From Zygnema cylindricum (Eukaryota; Streptophyta; Zygnematophyceae; Zygnematales; Zygnemataceae), in the NCBI GenBank assembly GCA_037447655.1, contig JBBHKE010001695.1, forward strand, positions 62,001 through 126,000: a stretch of 64,000 nt of DNA. Reading direction: 5' to 3'. The notes under the pieces are model-generated. The model worked only from the letters and a program-made list of their open reading frames with translations, made no database searches and was not told the DNA's origin. The translations under genes and the position numbers were made by a program. Of the stretch, positions 13,901-28,900 are shown in pieces. Each line of letters starts with the position of its first letter. Within the stretch, counting starts at the first letter, position 1.

Positions 13901-16900
13901 CTCACATTACATTCTTGGATGCTCATAATCACAGAGAAAGACAAGATTTCCACTCAGAAAAATGTACTACTATTAGTTATTATATATTTCTCACACAATC
14001 ATTCTACATTCATAACTATACTAACTCTCTCACAAGCTGGACATTTCTAGCTTACCTGCCAGATTGAACCTCGAAATCTACTTCTAAAAGTGTCACATTG
14101 AACTTCGACTCAAATTAAGTAACGAGGAACTCAAACAAAATGAAACGAAACAACAACTAGAAACTATGTACTTAAAATGTAACTCGTATGAGATCAAACT
14201 ACCAAAAGCTAGGGCTCGTGCCCATGTAGTCGTACTTTGAAGTGGTACTTTGGATTTTAGTAAAGTTTCGCCGTAATAGTTTTCAAAGCGTTCTAAAGGG
14301 GTGTCCCCATGTAATCGATACTTTGAATTAGTGTTTTGGACTTTAGTGAAGATTCTCCATACTACTTTGAATGGGGTCCCAATGTGCGAAAATGAAATCG
14401 GAACTTTAGAATGTGACGGTTATAGACGTGGGTACAACTTGTGACGATCGAAGACGACTTCGAAACTTACGACAATTAGTGACGTCTACAAAAACAGCGA
14501 CTATTGTAGACGTGTAGTTTTTTGTGACATTGTGGATCTTTAGGATTTTATGACATTGTGACATCATGCTCACTTGTGACAACATCGACATCACACATTC
14601 AAGAACTTTCCGCCATGGCTTCACAATTTCGTTTTTTCAATTTTTCTCACTTGACTTGCCATAAAAGTATACCTAAAGGTAATAAAACTATTTATTTTTC
14701 AAATTTTTTCATTTCATACTAGTATTGTGGTGTTATATTCTAAAAAGTGAGAGATAAAAGCGATATTGTGAGAGGGAGAGGGGAGAGGCGACGACGGCTT
14801 CAAATTTTGCAAAAGACCCATGAATGAAAATGGAGGGCCGAGACCCCTTCAAAATGTATTCCGTACATGCGCTTGACGGGCAAGGAGAAAAATAGCGAGT
14901 ACTCTCCCTTGTCCTAAAAGTCTCCCACTCGTGTGGCGCGTGTGTGGATCGTTTGTCATTTGTTGTTTGGGTGATATTTCAATTAAAATCACCTCGCGAG
15001 GTGATTTTTGATAAAGTTTTTTGATGAGCTGAATTCTCTTGCCCAGGGGTCGAAAAGAGGAAAACACCAAAGTGCGTTCACATTACGACAAACATGGAGT
15101 ACATTCAAAGTGTCAAATTGGCGTTCAGTGTAATGTGGTAAAAGAAAAAATTTCGATCGGCAAAAGTTTTTCTCGTTGTGGACTGAATCTTGGGGGAAAA
15201 CGGCAGGAAAAAGTTGATGCTTTAATACAAGGGGACACCCCCTAATGTGCGAAAATAAAATTGGAACTATAAAATGTGACGGTTGTAGACGCGGGTACAA
15301 CTTATGACGATCGAAGACGCCTACAAAACTTCTACAATTGTTGACGTCCAAAAAAATAACAACGGTTGTACATTTAGTTTTTTGGGACATTGTGACTTCA
15401 TGCCTACTTGAGACAATGTCAACGTCACAAATTCAAGAACTTTCTGCCATGGCTTCTTGATTTTTCTTTTTCTACGTTTCTCACTCTACTTGCCATCAAA
15501 ATATGCCCAAAGGTAGTAAAAAGAAACATTTTTCAATGCTGTTCCATTTCATACCAGCATTGTCTTGTTTCATTCAAAAAAGTGTGAGATGAAACCGATA
15601 GTGTGAGAGGGAAAGAAGAGGCGACGACGGCGCAAAATTCTTCAAAGGACCCATTAATGAAAGTGGATGTCTGATACCCCTACAATTTTTCTCCGTACAT
15701 GCTCGTGACGGGCCAGGAAAAACATAGTGAGCACCTTTTTTAACGTTAAAAATTTCCCACTTGTGTGGCGCATGCTTGGACGATTTTTCATTCGTTGTTC
15801 GGATGATACTTTAACTAAAATCACCTCGCGAGGTGATTTTTGATAAAGGTTTTTGATGAGCTTGATTAACTTACCCGTGGGTCGAAAATAGTAAAACGCC
15901 AAAATGAGTATAAAAGACGATAAAAATGGAGTACATTTTAAGTAAAATGATGACGTTCATTGTAATGTGGTAAAAGCAATTTTATTGTACGACAAAAGAT
16001 TTTCTCGTTGGAGACTAAATTTTAAAGGAAAATGACAAAAAAAACAAGATACTTTAACACATGTGCACATATCCTTATATACGACAACTTAAACGAAGAA
16101 AAACAAACCGTGTTCGAGAAACGTACACGCCAAAAGTACAAACGAAATAAAACAAAATGCGCGGCGTGACGCGCGACAAAATTAAACCACACTCACTAAG
16201 AACCCTAGTTATGTCATGCGCTTAAAACGCATGGTAAAACATCAAAACAAATTACGAACATGCGCATAGAACGAATGCAGAATGTCCATAAAATGCATTG
16301 ACTGAATATTGACTTCAAAAAAAAAAAAAAACTTTTCTCAACCCCCAAGGATGGTTTCTTGTTGAGAGCTTCCTGGTGACTTCAATGGCTGTTTCATTGT
16401 AACGAGTCAATATCCTAAACCCCGTCAAATTTCGCGCTTAAAAGTCATGCGATGTCATTTTTTCAAATTTTTTAGGGTTCCCCGAAAGTACACGCATTTA
16501 ACAAAATCTTCCCGAAATAACACTTACGCATTAAAAAAAAATCACGAATAACATAACTAGGATATGAACCAACACAAAAATGATATTATGTACACATTGC
16601 AAATCCTAACAAACATATCTTTGATGGTGTAAGTTAAATTTTTTTAGGATGATTGTGGTGGTTCCTCGTCTCTGGTAAGAATTATATTTATCAAATGGAA
16701 TTTGAGTGTGCCTTCCTCAACGGTGAAATCAAAGAGGTCTACATGAAATTTTTAGAAATGGTAATAGCTAAACTAGGTATTGTGTGGTGTGGCATTTGAG
16801 GAAATCCCAGGATGGACTTAAAGTGGCACCTAGGTAGGTTACACAGTCTTTTAAGACTTTAGTTTTTCAGCGACTGCTGTTCTAAACACCGATAAATACA

Positions 16901-19900
16901 GGTGACCTAACGAGTGCAACTAAAATGTAAGTTTCACTACTTTCATAACTGAAAGTGTTCTTGTTGTCGTTTGATCTGGGAGTGGAAGATAACAACTCGC
17001 AATCCGTATTCAAAAAAACATATATAAAGAGAAAGAGAGAGAGGGCAAAATAGAGGGGGAGAGGCCGTTGACATCTCTTTTTAGGATGAATGTCATGAGA
17101 GGGTAGGCGCGCTGTCTCTAGTCTCTCTCCCCCTACTGAGAGGGGGTGGAATGAAAAATATTAAGGAGGGAAGAGTGGAGAAAGATCAACAAGCTGGGGA
17201 AATTTGAAGGGAGTGTGGACTGAAGAGGATAAGAGGATTAAGAGAGGGAGAGCAATTGGAAAAGGAACGAGAGGAAGTGAAAACAACTATAGAGCGAAAG
17301 AGGAGGACAAAGAGGGGGGGAGGGAGGGAGGCAAGAAGGGAGGGGAGTAGAAAGGGAATGGTGAAGGACAATGGAGGAGAAATAAAAAAATTCTTTCTTA
17401 ATAATTTAAATTTTAAATAAATTAACATTGGATTTTTTTTTATCTCCTCGTCAAATTTTCCAAAAAAATTGAAACAAGACCAGGTGGTGTTAAACCCGCA
17501 AAGTAGGTTAAAAATTGCATTTTTTTGTTAAAAAGGGACGATTCTTGAATACTCATTATCTCTGATGTTCAACCTGATATGAAAGCCTCTTATTTTAAGT
17601 GTATCTATTTCCATTTTCATATCTCGCAAGCTATCACATTTGTCCTCACATAATCTTCCGCTGTATTTGTCAAAATGTTTTATTTTCTGGTATGGTGAGT
17701 GATTGGGCTTTAATAAGCTATATCTTAATTTGCATTTATGGAGTAAACCTAAAAGTTTGTGTAAAACTAAGTTAGACTGCCTTTTTTAATTTAACCAAAA
17801 TTTGGATTTTCCCCATAAAAACTAGCTACTCTATAAGCGAAAGGAAAAAGACCAATTCGGGTTATTCTTTGAAAAAAGGCCCAAAAACTTCTTGCTCCCA
17901 TGTTAAGTTTTCGTTTGTTGTTTTTGCAGAAATATTTACTTGCCTCATGATATGGTAGCCCGTGTGTATGATATTTTTACAGCTGCTTTCGAGTCTGTAA
18001 TTGAGCAACCGTCGTCGACTTCGCAACAGACTATTTATCGGACTTTTGATAGTTTAAGCGACTACTTTGGTGAATCGGAAGCCAAGGGTTGTTTAGCAGG
18101 TATAAGTTTTCCTCTAACGCATTAATCCAATCCAATGTATACGACGACATAACAAATTCATCCACATAAACTGAAAAGATGACTTGGTCCTCATTTACTC
18201 CTTTCACGTGCACTGATATCTGACGTTGTCCTCACACATCCGAAATCTATTGACACTGTGTAGCCGAAAATACCACGTTGTCCACGCTTGCTTCAAACTA
18301 AACAATAGTTTCCGTAATAACCACAACATTTTTGGTTTTAGACCTTCAAATAATGTTCCTCCTCTGGGTCACCGTCGAAGAAAGTTGGTTCCAAAGCCAG
18401 TAGATGTGCTTCTTTGCACCCACCGCCAAATCCACAGTTATTCTCAACAAACCAAATTTTACCATAGGAGCATAGGTTTCGAAATATTTCAGTCCCACCT
18501 TTCCTGAAACCCTTTGTATACAAGTCTGGCCGAGTTTAAATGGGACGATGTCGCGGAGAAGCTACAACAAGCCGACGGCTCCACCGTGGTGTTGATGCAC
18601 GTAAGGGAGTCCGAGTCTGAACCTGACATCAAGCAAAAGCGGATCGGGCAAAAATCTGGCGAACACGGCGACAAATCATTGAATACCAAGAAGTGTTTTA
18701 ATACTCACAAGCAAGGTCACGTCATGTCCGTTTTCAAGGCAAAAGCTAAGAAAAGAAACAACAACATATAGGAGAGAGGAGCCGAGAACTTTCAAGAAAA
18801 AACGAGACAGAGGCATTTATGGCGATGGCAACGACAACAACGAATGCCAAACAGATCGTTTAGACACTGACTATATTAGTGATTCGAGTGCCACAATTCA
18901 CATGGCATCTTAAAGAGACTTGCTCATAGCTTACACAGACATCTCCGACAATCCTATTCTAATGCCGTACAACCCGAATGACTCAAGCATTATGAAAAAG
19001 GAACATTGTGGTTGAAATGGTCATTAGAGGAAAGTGTCTCAAAATTTAACGGATATACGCTACGTTCCATACCTCAAAAGGAACCTATATTCGCTCGCCC
19101 AAGCCGAGGACAAGGCAACGTGGCAAGGAGGGAGAATTAAACTTACCAAGGAAAGGAAGCTACTTGCAAAGGGAGATTGAGAAGTGAATCGGACATATTG
19201 CCTCATTTGTACCACAAATAAATGTCCTCCCACCTAGTCGCCACCGGACATTGATACCCAGAGCCCGACAAGCTAAAAATCTACAGAAAACATCAACAAC
19301 AAGAGCAATAGATGGTGCGATGGCACCATGCTCAAAGATGGTGTGAGCAGTAAGATAGAGTTGCTAAAATTTTCCAGACAAGGGCTAAAACCGCCAACAA
19401 TTAGACTGCCAACACGCCACCAAGATGGCAATAGCACCTGCAAATGAAGGGCACCCGAAGAGATTCCTGTAAAGACACAATGAAAACCATGTCAAAACTT
19501 TAAGTAAACATTATCGACGAATGCCCGATTTCAAAGCTCAAGAAGTTTGGAGAAAGGTCTTACCATGGCGGAGGGGCCACGAATGGGCTTCGCATCGCTC
19601 ATGATGAGGGAGAAAGGAACGACAACAGCCTCGCCAATGCCAAAATAGAGAGGGTCATAACATGTGACGCCCATGATAAAGAGGACCAACAAGCCTTGCA
19701 AAATAGTCTATCAAGGTCTGATCCAACGATCGATATGTCTAAACACATGTGCTTCAGACGTGAATAGTTCAATAAATTCACCGTGACCGCCCTCTCCCGA
19801 CTTTACATGGGCGAAAATCACACAACACTCACAGCGGGAACAGATGACATCGAAATTGCGGCATTAGTAAATGGCAAATTGGTCTCTTGCGCGATCAAGA

Positions 19901-22900
19901 ATGAACTCTATTGTCCGAATTTCAAGAGCAATCTCTACTTTTTCCGACAAGCTGAAGACAAAGACATCATTTCAGTGTAGAAAACAGGAGGCAGAATCAA
20001 GCGAATGCGAGAGGGACTCGCCATTGCGGAAGAGAAACAGATGGCAGATTGTACCTATCGCCTGAAAAGCAGCCAAAGTCAAAGTCCTTGGCGCTCGCAA
20101 GAAGAGCAAACCTCCCAAATCGAGAGATGGAGACACCACTATTTGCAAAGAAAGGAAATTTAGCCAAAACCGACGCCACAAAAAGCAAGACTACTGCGAA
20201 TAAATCAAATCAGCCGACATAAAATTAGTTATTGTGGCGTTGAAGATTAGGACATCTACATCACGAAGAAATGTGAAAGTTAATCAACTGAATGGGAGGA
20301 ACTCACGTCTGCAAAGGACTCACTAGATCCATGTCACGGGTGCGAAATGGGAAAGTCACATCGCCTCCCTTTCCCTTGAACCGGAGGGAAAATATCCAGC
20401 CGCCCTCTTGAACTATTTCATTTTCACATGTAGGGACTCACAAGGGTCGTCTCTTGTTGGCGGCAAGAGATATATGGCCTTGTTCATAGACGACCGTACA
20501 AGGATGACACATCTATTTGCTTCATCAGAAAAGTGAAGTGCTTTCACACTTCAAGTAATTCAAGTTGAACATATTACCGATAGAAACAAAAGGATGATGG
20601 CATGATAAAGCTAGACTATGGCATATCTTTAACATGTGGTACAATAAAAAGTATTATATGCATTTAACTTGTTTTTTACCACAAAAATTAGTTCGGTGAA
20701 AACAAAAATTGTGGCTGATGTGCATATCAACTGAATCAAAATTGAAAGTCCTAATGAGGTGGCAATTAAAAAAAGAAAAATTGCATTTTGTGAAAAAATA
20801 GGGGGTTAAAGAGGCTAGTGACAAGCACTCATTTTTGTGACATGGGTTGATTAGATTGAACGCACTTAAATAGAATGCATTGTCAACGTGAGAGCTTTAA
20901 TCAACAAAAATTCAGCACTATTATCATCAGAGTGTGGTAAGGGAAACCAATTCTGCGCCACATAAAGCATGACGTTCCAAATATAAAGGTGACATTCAGC
21001 AGGTGTGTCTATTATATTACGTTTTTTTCACAACTTTTACTTGTTCTGATTAAATTCGGATTCTCTTGGAGTTAAATTTTACTCAAAGGCCTATTGTTGT
21101 TTTTTTACTTTTCAATGGTTGGACAGGTGCAACAACTGTCCTCCCATGGGCAACTGGCACTCAGCTGAACACAACTGTACAAGCTGGTGGAGTTGTTCGA
21201 TGGGTTTGGACGGACGATAACCCTCATTCTATTTCCTGTCCGTCAAAATCATCCCAGACTTTGATAAAATACAAATGCAACAAGAAACATTGGTGCTCCA
21301 ACATTAACGATTAACAACTAACAATTTCAGCATTCGTCTTAATATTTTTGTCCCTCGTTACTAATTTTCGTTCTACAAATCTGTTCTTGTCCAAATATTT
21401 ATATTTCTTTTAGCGTTTATGAATACCAACACCTATTAATATATGCGCTATAATGTAAAATTTTCGTCCTAGAAAATAAATTTTATAGAACCAAAATATT
21501 CAAAACCCATGGACTTAAATCCACGAGTTGTTAGGCTGTGTGAATTTCTTAATGTTACAACATTCACTAGCTCGACATAAACAAATATCTTGGTTAATTT
21601 AAACAAAGATCTCTTTGAATATCTTGACCCTGTAAATATAACAAATATTTGTTACAAGGAACACTACATCGTACTTATCGATGGTTGACAATGTCTTGCG
21701 ATGCAGTAACAAACGATTCGTCTGAAGGCATGAAGTTTGGTCGGCTAGCTTCACCTTGGGATCCTCTTTTGGGTGGTGAAACTTACATGGTCTCACGGAC
21801 AACAAAATGCACACCCGCAAATCTTTACGCTCCTTGCGTTTTGGGTGAGTTGGAACTCAATTATTGCTAAAATTTCGAACATTTTAATTACAAAAGTATA
21901 ATTTTGAACCACACTTCTGCACATCTAATCCACATGTAAAATATATGGCAACGTATTGAACATCAGTTTTCAATATCAACTGTCCCTTATATAAAAATTC
22001 ATATCCATCTAAAACTTACCAGGTTTGGAAAACTTTACATGTTTCTAATTGAAATCTTTCCACGTTTTTGTTGGTTTTTCGTAGACTACCCCGGGTCTCC
22101 AACGGGAACATTCTCATTCAGCTGGTACATAGATCCGAATAAGTATCCTGATAATACAACTTTAGTATACAACTCACAGGCAGGCGGAGATGACAACCTA
22201 GGTTACCTTAACATAATATCCGGTGAGTCTTAGAAACCATAAGAAAACTTCGTAAGATGACATATTGAGGACTATGTCTATTGTTTCCTTCATTCAAAGC
22301 ACCATAAATGCCTCTTTTCTCCCTCGGACTTGAACAGGTAATACTAGTTACAGTATATCTTATTGGTGGCCCGTATCCTCCGTATGGAGGAGAACCTAAG
22401 CGTCCCATGAAAAGTCCTTTCAACCTGGTCATTTAAACCTATCACCGCAGATAGACGACTTCCTATGGGCATGTTTCATTAAAGATACTCTTCAAACTGT
22501 TAAGAGCTCTCCTTTGAGTATATGTAGTCTCAAGGATACCTTTTTTTAAACCAAAGTACGCAAGTAGATTGCGCGCTACTAACCACAAAAACTTCAAAGC
22601 TTGCTTGTTTTCACATTCAATCACAAACATGCTATATCACACATTTTATTGCGATATACGAAAAAACATTCCATACAAACAATTTCTTTGGACACATTCT
22701 ATTATTTGACAATACAGAACACATTTCCTTCTCTCAGATCACATCAATATATTATCCACAAATTGGTAGTACCAAGATGATACAATGTCTCTTGTTCAAA
22801 ACCATGAATTCTTCATAGTTGCATCTTGGAAAGATTTATTTAATTCCAAAATTACGACTACTTATATAGGTGGATTTGGCCTACAACGAGCACACGTACA

Positions 22901-25900
22901 TTTATTATCCTTAACTAGTAATTTAATTCCTGAATCCTTAAACTCTAACATTCGTTACTCTACTCGTCATGACACCGCTTGTGAAACACTTTAGAATGTC
23001 GTATCAAACAGACTATTTGTACTATCTGTATTCCCCTAAAACCATGCATACAATTTTGCTTCGTTCCCCTACTATTGCGTTATGTGTAAATTGTATCACT
23101 GACAACGTGATATCCACAAGTTTTTTACACAAATCAATAACAGTATATGTGCGCCTCCCACGAAATGTGTCGCGCTTCCAGACATGCAATTGTTCGGTCC
23201 TGTCGCTGTTGAAAGTCAGGTGAGAGGACCCCCTCCGGTAATCTCCGAGTAACACTCTACAATCTTCACATAGTCACCTTGCTCAAGACCTCCGCATCCG
23301 TACGTTGACATCCGTACCTCCACATCGTACACCATCCTGTCCAGCGTATCTTTATCGTATGCACAACAAATCTCCCTTGTCGTATTTTCCCCTAATCCTT
23401 ATGCTATCGTTTTAGGTACTTCACCATTTTTGCAAAAATGTAAAAAATGTGTTCATGAATACACTCTCTTCTAATTATTAAAAATGATAATAACAGGGGA
23501 GGAACGATATCAGCATACCAATTTGATTCAAACCATACCATGGGAAGTATTGTTAGAGATGCCGAAACTTACATGTGCACATCAAGAGATGACCGGAAGA
23601 GTGTAGAATGCAATAAAGAAGTCGATTAGCGGCTGTGAAGACAAAGATATAATCATGTATTTCGGCAAAAGCAGTCAAGTCAATTATTACTCTGCATTCC
23701 ATAGAGTACAAAAAAGCATATGCGAAAAAGGTAGAGTTTAAGTCTCATTCACTTGGAATTCCATTATCATTCAAGAGAAACAATCATCTTCATTATAGTA
23801 AATCAAGAGTTACAATTGCCCTGACTTCATTCTATTCTTGTTGGGGGGCTTACTCCAACTATCACAAGTGACCCTTTGATTGTAACTTGACTAAATAGAT
23901 TGGATGCGATTTGGCTAATCAAGTTGGTGGGGATTTTACTTTATCTACAATTTCTTTTGTTTCATCCTTCACGGTTTAATAATGACCCCTTGCTTTTTGG
24001 TTACTTAAGTTAGATCCTTCTATGTATGAATGTGTGAATCTCAAATTGAAGGTTATGGGACCACACGGTAACCTTGATATATTTGAAGGGTTCAATAATC
24101 GTTGATAGATATTTTGAGCCAAATCGGCTCGTGATATTAGAAATTGTTTGGGTATGATGACCTGGCTGAATAAACTCGTTCCTGCGTGTTGGTTTTATGC
24201 GGTCTGTGGTGATTCATCAATGTTGACAAAAGTCATCGATTCGCATGTATGTGACCTGACGTGACGCGACAGATCAAGACATATGGAATGGAAATGTACG
24301 TTTCCACGATATAAGTAATGCTTTGTGTACGAAATTGCATTGGACTGATGTGCGGTACTTTTTGGTGCAAAATGGTACGTGGCAGCTATACATAGGACCA
24401 CGCATTCATAGGGCAGTCGATGGTAGAGAAACACACAAATAAAAAGTAGAAATAGGCATCTCCATAGATTATCTCTCACAATGTATCTCACAACAACTTT
24501 CACAGATATTATATATTATGCTCTGACTGACGTGTCAAAGTCGATTCCTACCTGGCATCTGATGGGTCCCTGTCGGCGCATTCCCATTGGCTGACATTTC
24601 ACGACAGTCAGTCGTGCGAGAAGGAGAAGATAGAATTAAGGAGAGTCCGAGGAGTTTGTTAAGTGAGGAAAGCCGCTATAGTTGCCATTTTTTATATCTT
24701 TGCAGTATCCGAAATTCAAACCTATATCAACTAAATAGTTTCACAAAGGTATGATAATAGAGCAAAAAGGACAGCGACAGAAAAATTTGTAACTGGTGGG
24801 GAGTGGCGTTGGATAGAGTTTTAATATTCCTCGCGTTGTTATATAGCGCTTGTCTACCACCAACTTAGGAATTTCAGGGAAGATGTGGATGCCTTCGATC
24901 CACACGGCAAGATCTCGGTCACTCATCCCTGGGAACGCAGTCGCACGACCGGGGAGGCACACGTGGCACTCTGGGAAGTTCCTCCGAACATGGAAAAGAA
25001 AACGTTCTTTTTGGCGAACGATTAGGTTTTCGAATTAGCTCCCGACTTTGGCAAGGGGAGGTTCATCCGTACGGATCAGAAAAATATTTCTACCTCAGCA
25101 TTTTTATTTCAGCCACGTTATGTACAATATACTTGTCAGTCGAATGCACACGTGTGGCTGAAACACGAGGCTTGGGAGAATTACTTTAATAATATTAATA
25201 TAATTTTTTTGGCTCATCAAAGATCTCTTTGTACATTCTCATTGATAATTAGACATTTAGCAATTGGGAGGAGATTCCATCTTTTATTACAATAATGTCC
25301 CAAAAACATTGTTTGTACTTGTTTACCACTTAATGTGAAAAGCTGTTTGAAAAGTGCCTACGCTCCATGTGTCTATTTATTATTGCTTATCCCAATCCTA
25401 TCTACACTTGTGTTTCACCAAAGGTCACTTTTCACACTGTAGAATAGCTTGGTATCTCTAGCTTGGTATCTCCTCGCCTGGTGTGCACGGGAGTGTATGA
25501 TCGATTCAAAACTATTAGGTTATGGCCCAGCGCAGTGTGCCCAAGGTGTGTTCGGAGTACAAGATCATTTGAGGCGGGAGGTGTATTAGTGCCAATACCG
25601 CGTGGAAACCAAAAAAAAAGAATTACAAATGAGACATCAAAGTCACCGCTCGAAAGACCACAATGAACCCAACAGCAGTGGGAGTTACACAAATTCATAT
25701 GTCGTTCGAGCGAATACACATTTGAACCAATTTGTGTAATTTCATTTGGATGTTAGAAAACATGAAAATCAATGGCCAGAGTGAAATTATAATTTCTCGG
25801 ATGAAAGATTATGCACCTCGTACAAAAAAAAATAATGGAGACGTCAAGTGGTCCCATATGAGGAACGTTGGCACTGGGAGAAGGCGCCACTGACGCAAGA

Positions 25901-28900
25901 CAGTTAGGCACCAGACGCGCCTCCATTGGTCAGATGCTTATGACAAAACATCATTGGGCCTCAGGTATCCCCTACAGGATCATGTTTCTGCCAGATGAAA
26001 GAATTCCAAGGAGCGAGAAATTGTATCTACTCCACATTGCCCAGCGCAAAATTGAAATCTTTTACAGGAATATCGAGTAAGTATTTGCGAGATTGCGACT
26101 ACGAAAGAAAATCATCAACGACATATCGTACCAGATGCATCGCCTAGAAATCGAGTGACAATGTTGGTTTTATGCGATCTTTGGCAATTCATCAATATTG
26201 ACTAACTTTTTCGATTTGCATGTCTGTGACGTGACGTAACGCGACAGATTGAGAAGGTCGAAATTAAAGCGTACGATTCCACCATTTAAGTAATGCTTTA
26301 TGTAAGAAATTGCATTGGACTGATGTGCGGCATTTCTTGGTTGAAAATGGCACGTGGCAGTAGTGCATAGGACCACTCATTGATCGGCAGTTCGTGGCAG
26401 AGACATAGAGTGATATAAAATAAAAACAGACATCTCCATAGATTGTCTCTCACAATATCTCTCACAACTACTTTCACGACCATTACATTTTGGCTCGTCA
26501 AAGATCACTTTGTACATTCTCATTGATAATGAGACCTTTCGCAATTAAGAGGAGAATTCCAGCTTTTGTTAGGATTATGTCGTGGAAACATTGTTTGTAT
26601 TTGTTTACCACTTAATATGAAAAGTTTTTCTAAACCTGCCTAGCTCAATCTGTCTGATTATTCTTGCTTCTCCCTATCCTATCTACTCTTGTGATACACC
26701 AAAAATCACTATTCTCGGTGTGGTATAGCTTTGTATCTGCTCGCATGGTGTGCACGGGCGTGTAGGATCAATCCAAAAATATTACTCCAAATGCAAAAAA
26801 CATAACATAACAAACAACAATAAAAAAGACAATAAAAGATTCAAACTTGAGCGAAGTTCTAGCACCGAACACGCTTATTAAAGATATAGCAGACAATCTA
26901 TTACACAATGTTATGAGAGACCTAAATTCGTGGGTGGTTAGGGAGGCATTAAGACAACACAGACTTTGGGGCATAACAGAAAAAAGTTTAACAAGATCCA
27001 AATTACAACTTTATATCAAGACAAATCGTCTATGAAAGCTTTTACCTCCCATTACGGGTGCGGTTGCTTGCAGTCTCCCATCCAAATGCTTCTACTCTCC
27101 CTACTTGTGGAGTTCAAGCACATTTTTACCTGGTTGGATCAGAAAGATTTAGCCTTGTAAGTTTGAAATGAGGTCGTGGAAATGCAATTGAAAGACTTAT
27201 TCAAGACATAGGCCATGACATACTGCGAATTGAATTTAGATTTCTCCTCGTGTGCATACTCGAAACAACAAACATCGCAATAAAGATCATCATGAGAACC
27301 AGGACATAACCAAAATGAACGGAAAGAATTTGTTACATCTATTTCAATGTGTCTTCCAGTTGAAACTTGTAACGAGATTCCATTACAGAAAGTACGAGAA
27401 GCCATCTGATAATATTTGAATTTAGTGCACTTAGTTTAGATTATGTTATGTCTTTAGTGATGGAAATTTTCTAGATGTCATTTCATCATTCAACGACATG
27501 AGAACTGATCATTATTGCTAGACATTTCAGAGAGTACAAAAGCAATACAAGTGAAACAAAAAAAAAATACTCTAAGCATTTACTTTTCCAACATTCAGAT
27601 TTTAATTGAAGGAAGTGAGAATCAACGTGACCTGTGAAACCTAAATTGTCTCTACATTCGTAATTTCTAGCCTTGGTTCACATAGGCTTTTTCCTTCTGG
27701 GCCTTTCACTATAAAATGACTATGAAGCTGATTAAACTACCTTTCCACTTTCTACATCGGATGCAATTTCTCTTATCTTGTTTTCTCTCCATTTCCCTCT
27801 GACTGAATCTACCCTTTGTGGCATATTCTAGTAGGATATCATAATTATCTACGCCCAGTCTACTCATTCATGGTTGAGGTAATTCCTTCGCGGTGTTATA
27901 ATGGCCAACTCTTAATATCACCCTCAAGCACAAGCAGCAAGTCCTCAAGTACAAGCGACAAGTTGAACAGAAAAAAGGTTATCTCTTCTGACTTTCTTAC
28001 ACATGTAAGATAAGTAGGTGAAAGACAAACCAAATTTATCACGCAAGGGAAGTGTCCATAGTACATTGCATTGACCACACTTTCTTTTTTAGAGGCTGAG
28101 TTAAAATGACCCATCTCTCTTTTTCGGGGGTACCGCTTGTTACTCTCTCTCTCTTTCTCTATTGCTAACTCTACCTATTGTATTTTGCATGAGTCACAAC
28201 TCCTATGTTACCTGCGTTAGGTATGCTAATTTTTGACTACTTAGATTATCGTGCTTTACTTTTGACGATCTTCAATCGATAAAGCTGTCCTTCATTATCT
28301 TTTTCCAAGGTTGCATTTAGGTTTTGAAACAGTTTAAGAGGTTATCTAGTTGATTTGGTTCAACTCCAGGTTTGAAGTTCCTTCGGTGTACAGTTTTCTT
28401 ATTTATGGTCATTTCAGGTTTTCTGACGATTTTCAATTTTGTTACTCTTTTCGTTTTGTGGGAACACAAAAGAACTCTGCACTCTAATAGCATGCTTATG
28501 ACACAGTTGTGCAGTTGTGCTTAGCTTTCGATTTCTGTTAAGAAATGCAATGTGAAAAAAATTGTGAGTGATCACTTATATTGCATGCGTCATAGTTACC
28601 ACTTGTAGTGTGGTGGTAGTAATGCAGGTTCGAATGGGTTCATAGCATAGATGTCTCATTCGTACGGATTTTGACATTTTTACGAAATTCCGTTATTTTT
28701 TTTAGATTTTGAACATTTCGTAAAATGCGTATATTTTTCGTACGGACTAAATGTACGGAAACAATGTACGGAAATATTCAAATAAAGGGCTGAACGTACA
28801 CCGTGAATCGCTATTAGAGTTAAACACTATTTTGGGTTCAATAGCCTAACGCCAACAAAAAGTCAAAAACTAACGCTAATTTATACACCTAACACTAATT

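Noticed and set aside
24187-24506. Minus-strand 102-codon frame matching another at 26170-26501
   Set aside because: Both are chance frames in the two homologous LTRs; similarity is at DNA level and there is no protein motif.
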